DNA of 64,000 bases, taken from the NCBI RefSeq assembly GCF_947179515.1, contig NC_067477.1:69816801-69880800 (forward strand), written 5' to 3'. The notes beneath the pieces are model-generated. The model searched no databases, was not told where the DNA came from, and saw only the letters and a list, made by a program, of their open reading frames with translations. A program made the position numbers and the translations under genes. The first letter of the stretch is position 1; each line of letters starts with the position of its first letter. The stretch comes from Apodemus sylvaticus (taxonomy: Eukaryota > Chordata > Mammalia > Rodentia > Muridae). Below are positions 47,330-58,403 of this stretch, in pieces.

Positions 47330-48020
47330 GGCAACAAGTTAATAGCAATTGGTAATAACTGTGCCGTAGCTGAAGCCATTAATGTGAATTTTAGTATAAA
47401 AATAACTTCTTATAACTTGCTTTATAATTATAAAGTTGTTTGTCTTACTTAGCACCCGACCACAGTTTTATGGAACAGGAAAAGGGGTACGATTTTTTAT
47501 TGTCCTAGGCCTATTTTTCCTGGACTTAATTGTCTCATATTTTTCTATATTATGAAAAACTGTGATTGTTTTACATGGGAAATCTGAATCAAATTTCAAC
47601 AGAATTAAGCCCCACGTCTTTTAAATTACTGATCTCTCCAGCTAGCCCAAAGGCCCGCTCAACAAGTGTAATTTCTTTCCTAAGAGGCTGCGACTTCGGG
47701 CGATTTAAAATGCTGTGGTGGGCTTGGGCAGCCACCGTGCTGACTCCTTGCTTCCATTGCTTTTCTGTTAATAGTGTCATTATATCATGGCAGACGCAGG
47801 ATGCGGGGATGTCATGTGCTCCATAAAAGCAGACTATTTTTCTGAACAGCATATTTTTATCTGTCTTATTAGCCCTTTGCTTCGTCATCATTTGTGACCA
47901 ACTACTACTGGTACCTTCGATGCTCTGCGTAATCGTGCAGGGCCCTGCACTCAGAAACCCAGCAGCTTGCTTTTCCTCCTGTACTTGCAGAATGCCTTCT
48001 TTCTGGCCTTGCAAGCAACA
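47330..48020. promoter_or_regulatory. Candidate conserved noncoding block
   Basis: This is a repeat-free block with alternating AT-rich and CpG-containing parts (ctgcgacttcgggcgattta near 47687). It has a 141-codon reverse frame (47589-48014) and an overlapping 86-codon plus frame (47566-47826). The reverse product resembles no family I know. Absence of stops on both strands over some 240 bp fits slow sequence change or chance. I lean to a noncoding explanation. Confidence 0.22.
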
Positions 48021-49859
48021 AAGTTAAGTTTGTGTTTATCAAGATCTTTTCATTTGAAATAACAATACAGTTAAATAAGAACTCATTTGCCAGCATTTTT
48101 TTTAGCACTTTAACTTAGTTGGTCACTGTTAATTCACATTTTCACTCTACTCTCTTCGCCCAAATTGTGCACAAACTAACCAACTTATTGACTCTGCCCA
48201 ACACAGATCCCTGGGGCCTTGTATGCTTTTATGAGCACATGATGATTCAGAGTAGTCAGATGCAGACAGACTATGAAGCCCACTTACTACACTGTGTTTC
48301 TTAGGAGATCAAGGTATGGAACTCTGCTTTACACAGACAGTAGAAGACTCGAGCCATAGATACTGACATAGATAAACCTGCTTAGAATAAAAGCTTTCTT
48401 CTTTCATTCTCTTGTGAGTCGCCTATGTCTGCAGCACAGGTCATGCTTCTTTGTCTCTGGAGATTGACCCCACAGAAGCACCCTGGTTGTTAAGCAAAAA
48501 GTCAAATTCGGGAAGAAAGAATTTACTGAGGCATCTACAGACAAGACCGTAAGAGCCTGAGCTCTTATGAAAACACTTATTTTACGTGAACCATTCTCCT
48601 TTCGTGGTTTGGGCCAAGCCCTGTGGAGTTAGGAGCAAGGAGACAGAGATGTAAACAGTGGGAGGGATCAGCAACTGACCAATGTTAGATCAACTAGCCA
48701 AGTGTCCTCTTTCAGATGATACACCAGGACTAATACACCCAACAAGAACAAATGACTCACTGAAAGTGATTGGAGATCTCTAAGTTCATGTTAATGAAAT
48801 CATAACACCAACAACTCTGAACAAGGTTATCAGAACCACGTTCACAATAAACTTTCATACACTATTTCAAGAGCTTGGATCTGTTCTCTCTTAAATCTCT
48901 AGGACTTATCACCTTAAGATTTATTCTGCAACGTAAAGACTGACAGTGTCATGCATGGAACCTGTAAGATCTATGTGACCAGTGTTTTTGCCCTGAAGAA
49001 GGAACCTCAAAAACCACAGGATGGTACGTAAAAGCCATGACCTGTTCTGGGATTGATATCCTCACATACAACTGTCACCACTGTGAATACCAATGGTACC
49101 ACTGAAACTCGTGGAGTATTTGGCTCTGAGTATTAGTCATTGAATGTATCTGTCCAGCATCTACTTCTTGCTTTCTTCTTTATACTCTTTCCTGCTACAT
49201 TCACTTTCAGGTCTGTCTTTACCTCAGGCTATCTCGTTGGTTTTCATCTCTAACTTTTCCCTAATCCTATGGCTTTCCTTCATCTCGTGTCCCACTCAAA
49301 GGTCCAACACATAGCCCAGAAATGTCCCCACCCCACCTAGCTCTGCAGGAGAATGGGGAACCAGACTCCCAGATTGGCAGTAACTATAGGAGTTTATTAA
49401 TAGAATATCTCTGGACTACTGACAATCACATATGAAAAAGTCAACTCTTAGATGATCACCTCAGGGAGGGAAAGAGGGAGGTAGCACCGGCACTTGTCAT
49501 GTGCAGATAGCATAGCTAAAGAATAGATTCTCGGACATTCCTGGGTCACCACATTCCATCTGATGTGTGATGTGAGGATAGATAAACTGGCTCTTAGCAC
49601 CCCATTGGCTACTTCTGCAAGTTTTCTATTTGTCCTATCATTATTTGACTCAAAATTGGTTCTTCCTCAATGAAAATAACTGATATTTAATTTCATCTTT
49701 GAGGGAAAAAATGAATTAAATTTGAGGTTTTTAACCTACAAAATAAGCCAATAATAGTTATTATTGTCATATATTTTATGAAATGTTAGCTTACAAAATC
49801 ACCTTTTCCTTCTTATCCCAGATATTTAAAGAGATGAATGGCCCATTAGGTTCATAGTT
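48021..49859. other. Unique sequence
   Basis: No repeat family or exon recognised. Short frames here match nothing known. Confidence 0.4.
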
Positions 49860-50250
49860 TTTCATTGGTGAGACAAAAATACCATCTATAACTTAAAGGG
49901 AAGAATTATTCTGACTCATGGTTTGAGATCTCCAAGATCTATTGGCCCTATCATCTGGGGCCTATAGTGAGGAAGAACATCACAGGGTGGGACACATGTT
50001 ACCTAACGGGTCTGCTCAGCTCAGAGTAGCCAGAAGGAAGAGGGAGGAGAGTCAGTAGGAAACAACCATACCGATTTCCAGAATGTGTCCTCGGTTAGCT
50101 AAGAAGGCCCACCTTCTACTCCTCACCATCTTCCAATAATGCAATAATAATATGGGTCCACTAAGAAATTAATCCACTGGTTAGATCAGAGAGCTTTGGG
50201 ATCTAATCCTATCCCCAGAGCCTATAAAGTCCCCTAGTGCAATGAACCAA
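49860..50250 (+). repeat. Degenerate interspersed repeat, family uncertain
   Basis: 'gagacaaaaataccatctat' and 'gaagaattattctgactcat' with 'ggtttgagatctcc', then 'ccaccttctactcctcacca' and 'tcttccaataatgcaataat' followed by 'gggtccactaagaaattaat', has the order of an old DNA-transposon-like rodent/mammal repeat. The name cannot be given with confidence. Confidence 0.35.
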
Positions 50251-50929
50251 TGAGAGACATGCCTCACTATTAAAGTTATGAAGTGAGAAGGAACTAATCA
50301 AACAGTAGGAACAATAGTTGCACAATGCTGTATTCTCTCTTTCACCAACTTGTTGGCATTTTTATTAAACTTAATGTAACTCTCACATTCTGTTAAGGAA
50401 TGATAATTTTACAGAAAACAAATGGTAAACACCAAACAATAGATACTTTATTGATATCATATAGTTTACTATTATCTTTTGGTATTCAGTACTAATTATT
50501 TAGATAAAAAAAGTTAGCATTAAGAAGTATGGTGATAGTCTAGCTAGCCACACTGACTATTAAATCATAATTGGTTAGTCCAGAATATCAGACAGCTAAT
50601 TAATAAAATAACTCCATTTAAAAATGATTTAAAAACAGATTTCCAAGCATATGTGTTGTAGGTTGCTTTTCTTTACTTCTACTATTTTAAATGTGAAATT
50701 TAGTGTTAGATAAAATTTAGCACTGAAATCTCCGGATTTTCAGATAACTGGACTATGTTCCTCCATGTTAATTAAGTATAATCAGTCTTTATCATTCTAT
50801 ATAACCTCAGAGAGCTTGCAAATTTCATATAAGTACTTAAATAGCTAAAAATAAATGGAAATGACATGAATACAACTCACTATTTTGATTCCTGTTACGA
50901 AGTTTTTGTTTGTTTAAACAAGCATTTTT
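50251..50929. other. AT-rich unique sequence
   Basis: Nothing recognised. Confidence 0.4.
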
Positions 50930-51320
50930 TAAATATTCCCTGAGAGCTATCGAATGCTGAGCATTGCATTGCAGTGTATAGAATGGTGAACAAGAAATTG
51001 TCCTCATGTTCAGGTACTATGCAGGTCATAGACTATCTCTACTATAACATTCAGAGAGCAGATGTGATGTGTAGAACTGAGATATAAATGCTCCAGGAAC
51101 TCTGACAATAAACTGGGTCACATTGCTATAGATATGAGCTGAGCAGGAACCCAGTGAGGAGAGGGTTAGCCACATGCAGAAAAACGCAGGCAGACGAGTG
51201 GGTCCAAAGAGAAAATCGAGCAGTTTGGAAAATGAGACGTAACCCTGGAGGGTTATAAGTGAAGGAAGATGGGAGACCTAAAGAACCTTTGTGGCAAAGC
51301 AGTGGGACACAGAGAAGGGT
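50930..51320 (-). repeat. L2 LINE fragment, reverse orientation
   Basis: The plus strand resembles the complement of L2. It has 'gaatgctgagcattgcattg', then 'gaatggtgaacaagaaattg' with 'tcctcatgttcagg', later 'ctgacaataaactgg', 'gggtccaaagagaaaatcg' and 'gtgaaggaagatgggag'. It is diverged but in the right order. Confidence 0.4.
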
Positions 51321-52941
51321 TCTGAGTGAGGGGATGGTGTTGTGAACAGGACAGTGGTGGGGGCAGGACCAGCAGGGAGGATACACTCAGAGCTGCATCC
51401 CCTGGAAGCAGTGAGCATTGTAGAGAAGCCCAGGGGGCAATGAAGAGAGTTAGAGAGACACAGAAGAAACCCCATGGGGCTGTGCTTCATACACTGGACC
51501 TAGGAGTAAAGTTTAGCTTAAATATAGCAACTAAATTTGCACATTGAAACTATCAATCAGGATCAAATGTTTTATTTATAGATTAGTACACAGGGTCAGG
51601 GTCTATTTGATGAAAATTCCAATTCCAACCAACGGGAGTCTCAAGAAGGACGTTATGAAATTGCTACCTCCATTATGAATTACTACCTCCAGGACTGGTC
51701 AGTTCAGCTATGTGGTGATATTCAGAACCACCCATCCCTTCTGCCACCCTTGGCATGTGGTGAGTCTAGCTTCTCAATCCAGCTCTGGTCACAGTAAAGG
51801 CTACAGGGAGCAGCTGCAGGCAGCAGCTTCACATCCTGGTGAAAGCGCCTAGAGACTGAAGGGAACCCTTCTGATTTGTCTTCTACTAGAAAGAAAATCT
51901 TTTCAAAGCATTGTAGAGACTTTTCTCCAGAGTTCACTGACCTGATGAGTGTGTGTCAGTTGGTTGTGCCCTAACCAATTACTGTCCTGGCAGAGGAATG
52001 GTTTTGTTTGACTGATAGACAAACTGTGATTCACTGCCTGGCTGAGGAAGGTGATCCACCTCCCCTGAATGACACCACATGAGAGAAGGTGGCTCTGAAG
52101 ACAGAATAAGTGGTTCTGTCAGGAAGAAGGACAAATGTCACGCAGGCTGCAGGGCCTGCTGTATTGAGTTTAATAAGGATTATTTGCTGTTGCTGTTGCT
52201 GATTAAATCATTAGTGCAACAAGCTCAACCCATTTCCCTTTTATGAGGACAAGTGTGCCTACACTTCCTAATAACCAATTTTACTATTTATGGGAAGAAA
52301 GAACTATTGATTGCCTTGGAAAAGTACATAAACCAAGAGCTTCTATTTCCAGACATTCATTGACAGGAGGAGGTAAGAGAACATCTGCTTAAAATGCAGG
52401 ATTTCCAAAGAGAGTCCATCTTCAAGCTTCTCCGCCTCATTTCCATTTTGTGTATGAGCCAATGGAGGATTGTCATTAAGCTTTTTGTGCACAACTAAAA
52501 CTAAAATAATCTGCATATAACAATTGAATATGCCATTTCTCAAAGGTCTGATTTAGGAATACAACTGCTAACCCCTCTGCACTTGGATAAAATACAAAAG
52601 TAACTCTGAAGGAAGACAAACACTACGGATATTACTTTACTCAGAACATCTTTGTTCACATTGTTGTTCCCTTTGTCCTGTATTGAACAGTTAGTGATTC
52701 TTAGCCTTCAAATAAGAAAGAAAGGCAATTTCCAATGACTGAATTACAGTAATAGTCACGAAGTCCACTTACTAGGGAATGAAAATAATTTCATTTCATC
52801 CTAAAATACATAAAATATAACAATACTATACAACAAGGACTTTGAAAACTACATTTGATTTCTGTTCATATTGTTCTCGTCAACTTCGGTTTAAAGAAAA
52901 AAAAAAGTGATATAAGATCACTCATTATTGAGAATGGCAAT
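51321..52941. other. Unique sequence
   Basis: No repeat recognised. Three overlapping frames at 51126-51547 on both strands are unrecognised. Confidence 0.4.
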
Positions 52942-52977
52942 GGGAGCCAGAAAGCTCCCTTTAAAAGGGAGCCAGAA
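52942..52977. repeat. Snap-back palindrome at the L1 5' junction
   Basis: An 11-mer (gggagccagaa) occurs at 52942-52952 and 52967-52977. Between and overlapping them is a near-perfect palindrome, gctcccttt at 52954-52962 and aaagggagc at 52964-52972. L1 homology starts within the second 11-mer. Confidence 0.8.
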
Positions 52978-53433
52978 CCTGGAAAGAACCCAGGTATCCC
53001 TCAACAGAAGAGTGGATACAAAAAATGTGGTATACACAATGGAGTACACTATTCAGCCATTAGAAACAACAAATTCATGAAATTCTTAGGCAAATGAATG
53101 GAGCTGGAGAACATCATACTAAGTGAGGTAACCCAGACTCAAAAGATGAATCATGGTATGCGCTCACTAATAAGTGGATGTTAACCTAGAAAACTGGAAT
53201 ACCCAAAACATAATCCACACATCAAATGAGGTACAAGAAGAACGGAGGAGTGGTCCCTTGTTCTGGAAAGACTCAGTGAAGCAGTATAGGGCAAAACCAG
53301 AACAGGGAAGTGGGAAGGGTTGGGTGGGAAATCAGGGGGAGCGAAGGGGGCTGATGGGACTTTCGGGGAGTGGGGGACCAGAAAAGGGGAAATCATTTGA
53401 AATGTAAATAAAAAATATATTGAATAAAAAAAA
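52967..53433 (+). mobile_element. L1 LINE, severely 5'-truncated (ORF2 C-terminus and 3' UTR)
   Basis: It starts in the ORF2 C-terminal block (agccagaacctggaaagaac; residues corresponding to RTWKEPRYPSTE and NGVHYSAIRNNKFMKFLGK). It runs through the ORF2 stop into a G-rich 3' UTR (gggaagtgggaagggttggg), 'gggaaatcatttgaaatgta', and ends in aataaaaaaaa. The length is about 465 bp. Frames within it (52855-53097, 53174-53407, 53181-53396 reverse) are broken L1 remnants. Confidence 0.93.
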
Positions 53434-53716
53434 GCATATACAGTTCTTTGAATATTGTGTCAAGGAAAGTGTGACTTAAAAAATATATATCATTGAAAAA
53501 TCACTTACTAAGAGTACAATAGGCCAAGGTATAGAATATCCTAAGCCTTGGATAATGAGGAAACTGAAATTTGCCAAGCAGGATGGCACCGCCCTGCAAC
53601 AGTCAAGATCAGCGATGTCATTGAATGTCTCAACAACAACAAAAAGAATCAGCAGTATAACACTATGATGTGAAAAGCAGTCATTTTCATGTTGCAAGGG
53701 AAGAAGTAAGAAAGTA
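53434..53716. other. Unique sequence
   Basis: No repeat recognised. Confidence 0.4.
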
Positions 53717-53760
53717 AGGGGAAGAGAGGGAGGAAGGGGGAGGGAGGGAGGAGGGGAGGG
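53717..53760 (+). repeat. Purine-only (GGGA)n tract with G-quadruplex potential
   Basis: About 44 bp of G/A with at least six G-runs of three or more separated by one to four bases. The reverse frame 53476-53835 reads through it as a Pro/Ser/Leu tract. Confidence 0.85.
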
Positions 53761-55783
53761 AAACAAGTAAACAGCCTGGCATGCATTGGAACTGAGGCTG
53801 AAAATGAGAAGAGTTGAAACAAAGAAGTGTTTCAAAACTCACAACTCATAATGCACAGCTAGCTCTCTTGTCTGAATGGTGCAAATAAATACTATAGGTT
53901 TGAATATGTTGAAGAAACAACACTCTTTCTGGCCTCAGAATTGGGTCAGAAATTCCTGCTAGAAATGAATGGTTTTACAGGCTTTATCCGCATGCACCTA
54001 TCTGGTGAAATGTAGTATTCCTTGCCTGGAGTTCTATTGGCAGAATGAAGTCCAGACATACACAAGAGATATCAAATGAAGAGCAGCAAGGAAGAAAACC
54101 CAGCAGAGCTTGGGGAAACACATGAGCACTTATGTGTGTACAGGTGCTGGCCTACACAGTGTGTTCCAGAGAAATGCTATACAGAGAAACCATGCAGCTA
54201 TTTTACAGGGAGAGCTCTCCAGCTGTGTGCAGTCTACAGAGGTCTAGAAGCATACACACTTTATTGTGTTAGCTAAACCTCACATTCATCATTTACTAGA
54301 AGGATATATTTATGAACACAGACTATAGTGAAGCAAATATAATATGTCAGAGATTAGACTTTGTTAGACATTCAAATACTGGTATGATCTAGTTCTGCCC
54401 TTTGAATTTATGTCAATTTAGAGACCTCTACCTTTTCAGGGTCAATCTTACCTAACTTTGTTACAGAGCTTTAAAGCAAAGACCACAAATTTCATCAACT
54501 AGTGAGCTGGTCAGTTACTAATGCCTTTTAGATGCTTTTAGGTTTTTATTTTAAGGAAGTTACCAAGAACATACCATTTGAGCAAGCATTTTAAAACAAA
54601 GATAAAAATAAAGTAGATATAAAATCTGAGTGACCAACTACATTAATTAACCAAAGGGACCTATTTGCCTTAAGTAAAGCTTAGTGGCAATAATAAAATT
54701 GTGGACGTTTTCTCTTTTATAGTATAAATTACCACTTATTGGGAAAATAGGTAAAATGACCACTAAAAGGTTCACTTAAGATTGTTTTGTTTAGAATGAA
54801 AACCAACATGGAAAGGAAATGCAGGAGAGCCATAGAAAAGCTAAGAGTGGACCACTATTTACACAGCTAGAATAAACACTGCACTGTGACAGATGGGAAG
54901 ATAAAACAGAGTTCCAGCCTCAGCATTAAGAAGAAAATACATATTAAACAGATAAATGTAAATAAACTATATACTATAAGCTGAAGTATTATGTAAACTG
55001 AGTGAAACAGAGACGTTGAAGATGGACTAGCTCTTCCAAGGAGATTTTAGTCTTGGTAGACTCACCCTCAAAGCCAACTATAAAAAAGATAAATGGAACT
55101 TTAAGATGAAGGTGACGTCACAAGGGTCTGTATGATCAACTATTAAGTTGCAGCATAAACAATAAATGCGGTCCACCTCAGACAGGATAGACGCAGTAAG
55201 AACTCTCTCTTGAGAGGATGGGATTCGGGTCCCACTCTGTTCTCCCAGACCTGCATCTCCCTCTGCCCACTCGCCATGTCAGTCGCTTCCCCAGAGACAA
55301 GGCACCGAGTCTGACATCATCCTAAATCCATTGACTTCATCTTTACTTTATCAACATTCATCTATTCTTTCTCCACCTCCCAAGTAACCTCCTCTCCTGC
55401 ATTTGAATCACTGTACAGCAGTCTCCTTTAAACATGGTGGATATATTTCAAGACTCAGAGTGGCTTTTTGAAACTGCACATTTATTACCAAATTCTATCT
55501 ATCCTACGTTTTCTCTTATGCACAAAGCTTAAGTTTAAAACTAAAGGCAGTAAGAGATTATCAATAGCCATCAATACAGTAAGACATTTATAAGAATATA
55601 TCATTTATAATCGTATAACATAAAAGTTATTGAATGTGGTCTCAAAATTGTATTGTGCTGTGCTCATGCATTCATTCTTGGGATGGTGTGAGGTGATGAT
55701 AAGAGCACTTTAAGGTTGGTCTTTTGCATCTCTAAACACAAGTTCCCTGAAACCCTAATGGTCTGGTGGCCAATAAGATTGGC
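53761..55783. other. Unique sequence
   Basis: About 2 kb with no confident transposon. The frame at 54076-54276 (66 codons) is unrecognised. Confidence 0.4.
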
Positions 55784-55885
55784 TCTTGCCATGGAGTCCA
55801 GGTTGGCATTGAACTTATGATCCTCCTACCTTGGTCTCCCAACTCCCAGGATTACAAGTGTGTGCCACCAAGCCTGTCTGTGACT
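55784..55885 (-). repeat. B1-related SINE fragment, reverse orientation
   Basis: The plus strand reads 'gccatggagtccaggttggc', 'attgaacttatgatcctcct', 'accttggtctcccaa', 'ggattacaagtgtgtgccac'. This is the complement of a 7SL-derived B1/PB1 body, diverged. Confidence 0.75.
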
Positions 55886-57030
55886 TTTCGCTCTTCCTCT
55901 TCCACCTGACCTTGGCCATCTGTTTTCTATGGACATAGTGAATCATTAGAAGCATTCGTGTGAGTGTAACAACTCTTCAGCCTATTATTTAAAGCTCTCT
56001 ACAATGCATCCGTTTTAACCTCCGTGGTCCCTCTCCATTTTCAAAAGAGCCAAACTCTTCTTCCTGTCATTTCCTAGCATTACTTCACATTTCCTCTTTT
56101 TTGTGTGTGTTGTCTTGTGTTTGTTTGTTACCTGAGATGTCTGTCCTCCAATATCTCCTGGCTTCTAACTTAGCTGAATATTAGATACTACTACAAAACT
56201 ATTACCCCACTATTCTCTTAGTGGTGTAAATGTCTTCTCATATATAATCAGATTGAAATTAGGTTCACTCCCTTTAGAATTATATTCATGGAGTTTAAAA
56301 GACTGCAGTCAATATTCATTGATTTTACGGATGAGTAAGAGCATTGTAGACAGAGAGCCATGAACTAGGCAGAGAAAAAGGAGGGGAACACATTTTAAGT
56401 AAAGAAAAACTAGAAGGTACAGGAAATGAAATATTAGTATGAAACTTACTTATGCCAGGGAAAGAGGTAAAGGACTGAACGCAAACCTAGAGTATAGTAA
56501 GGCTGCAATAAATACTAACAACACATGCTATAAACCACACAGTAGTGGAACAATGATACCTATGATGTCAAATATATTTTAAAAAATTACTTTCCAGAGT
56601 GAAGAAGTGAAAGTGAGAGAGGGTACACCACTCAAATAGACAAGAAACCAGAGATGCCTGTAGGCCTCATGTGGGCAGTCTATGGAAGGGATGCTCACAG
56701 GATAGCATGGGCAGCCATGGTAGGACGCATTCACAGGCGAGCTCAGGCAATGACTTTCAGGCTGTGTGGCTTGTCCCTGGATTCATGGTTCCTGCTTTCA
56801 CCTTTCTTCTCTCTCTTGTTTCATTTATCTGAGTCTTTTCATTGGGCTTGTTTTTTTTTTTTTCTCTTCTGCTCTTTCTCACTTACTGAAGTCCACAAAT
56901 TTACTTAGTCCAGGAGACAATGCTCAACCAAGTTGCCCAAGTTCAGTGAAAAATGGTCTAAAAGTTGTGGAGAACTGGGCCTTGTACTTGTGACTAGAGT
57001 GCTTCCAATCTAGTTAATGTTTCCCTACAA

Positions 57031-57031
<1 letters not shown>
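55886..57031. other. Unique sequence
   Basis: A weak L2-like stretch may exist at 55960-56100. The two overlapping plus frames (56654-56908, 56766-56993) are in different frames and unrecognised. A T-run lies at 56850-56863. Confidence 0.35.

Positions 57032-57096
<65 letters not shown>
57032..57096. repeat. Compound (GT)n-(CTGT)n microsatellite
   Basis: About 18 GT units pass directly into seven CTGT units. The tetramer probably arose from the dinucleotide by a G-to-C change followed by slippage. Confidence 0.95.
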
Positions 57097-57952
57097 GAGA
57101 TATGTCAATAAACCTCTACATACACATTTTTTGAAAATATAACATTTTTTGAGAAGTGTTACCTATCATTTTAGTGGGAAATACGACTAGAAATGTTCTG
57201 GTACCATCACAACTAAGTGGCTCTCTGAACTAAGTGTATCTGAAAGAGATGAGCAAAATATGACCATCTCAATACCCCTTGACATCCCTGGATAAAAGTG
57301 CTATCCATTATAGGTGTGAGAAGAGCTAAACTGGAGTTTGAAGTCTTAAGGGTGTTGACTGACTGTTTTATATGCAGTCCTGTGTGACTCAATAAACACA
57401 AGAGCCAAAGCAGGGTGAGCTCCCTAGCAGGCAAGGCTCATACTGGCCAAGTATTCCCCTGCCAGAAACAACACACTCCAGGAAAGAAGTGTAAATGACA
57501 CACTGAGGTCATTGTTTCACACTTTCAAAGAATCTACTCATTAATTTGAAAGCATCTTTAGAAATGCTTTTGTATCTTAACTTTTTGAGTATATATCTAT
57601 ATACAACGGAGTTTCAAAAGATGGTGATGTCCACTATGCATTAAAAAAAATCTCTCTATTGAGTTTATTGTGTATTAGCTTTATAATGAATAGAAAGGGG
57701 AGGTTTGAGTCTGGTAGTAGAAGACTACTTTCTATGGACTCTAAGTTTGTATCTTTTTAACTTTCGGGTACTAGTAAACAGATAGGGAAAAGTCAAATGC
57801 CTACTTACTTCACTGAAATTTCTATGTGTTGATAAGACACTAAAGAATTCCACTCAAATTCTTGCTGAGCCAAACATTTCTAGTCTCTAGTCAAGGCCAC
57901 CAGTGATGGAACTACAGTGGGAAGACAGACCATAAACTGTGGTCTTATCAGT
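57097..57952. other. Unique sequence
   Basis: Nothing recognised. The reverse frame 57213-57434 has no recognisable product. Confidence 0.4.
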
Positions 57953-58328
57953 TACACCACACTACCCTATACTACACTATTCTATACTACCCTATACTAT
58001 TCTACACTGCACTGCACTGCTGTACACTACACTGCACTGCACTATACTACACTACTCTACACTACACTGCAGTACACTGCACTACACTGCACTGCACTAC
58101 ACTGTACTACACTACTCTACATTACACTGCACTGCACTACACTACACTACACTACACTACAATATAGTGCACTACTCTATACTACCCTACACTATTCTAC
58201 ACTATACTGCACTGCACTGCTGTATACTAAACTGAACTACATACACTACACTACTCTTTACTACACTACCCTATAGTACAACTACTCTACACTACACTAC
58301 ACTGTTACACTATAATACACTATAATAC
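57953..58328 (+). repeat. Degenerate ACTRC/ACTAY pentanucleotide satellite tract
   Basis: About 375 bp are built almost wholly of 5-mers such as actac, actgc, actat, actct. G is rare on this strand except in actgc, tgtac and agtac units. Two plus-strand frames (57917-58276, 57939-58235) stay open only because ACT-based pentamers encode Tyr-Thr-Thr-Leu-His-type repeats. They are not genes. Confidence 0.92.
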
Positions 58329-58329
58329 A

Positions 58330-58403
58330 GCTGGTCACACAGGAGCAGGGAGGACCCCATGTGAGAGCTGGTCACACAGGAGCAGGGAGGACCCTGAGAG
58401 AGC
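58330..58403. repeat. 37-bp tandem duplication
   Basis: Two units (58330-58366, 58367-58403) share gctggtcacacaggagcagg and gaggaccc and differ mainly near the unit end (catgtgaga against tgagaga). A partial gctgg follows. The array abuts the pentamer tract. Confidence 0.85.

Noticed and set aside
47589..48014. 141-codon reverse frame as a protein-coding gene
   Set aside because: No recognisable domain, no exon borders and no retroposon features. It is kept only as part of a candidate noncoding block.
57917..58276. 119- and 98-codon plus frames of Tyr/Thr/Leu/His repeats
   Set aside because: They are translations of the degenerate ACTRC pentamer tract, which rarely makes stop codons. There is no start context, domain or exon signal.
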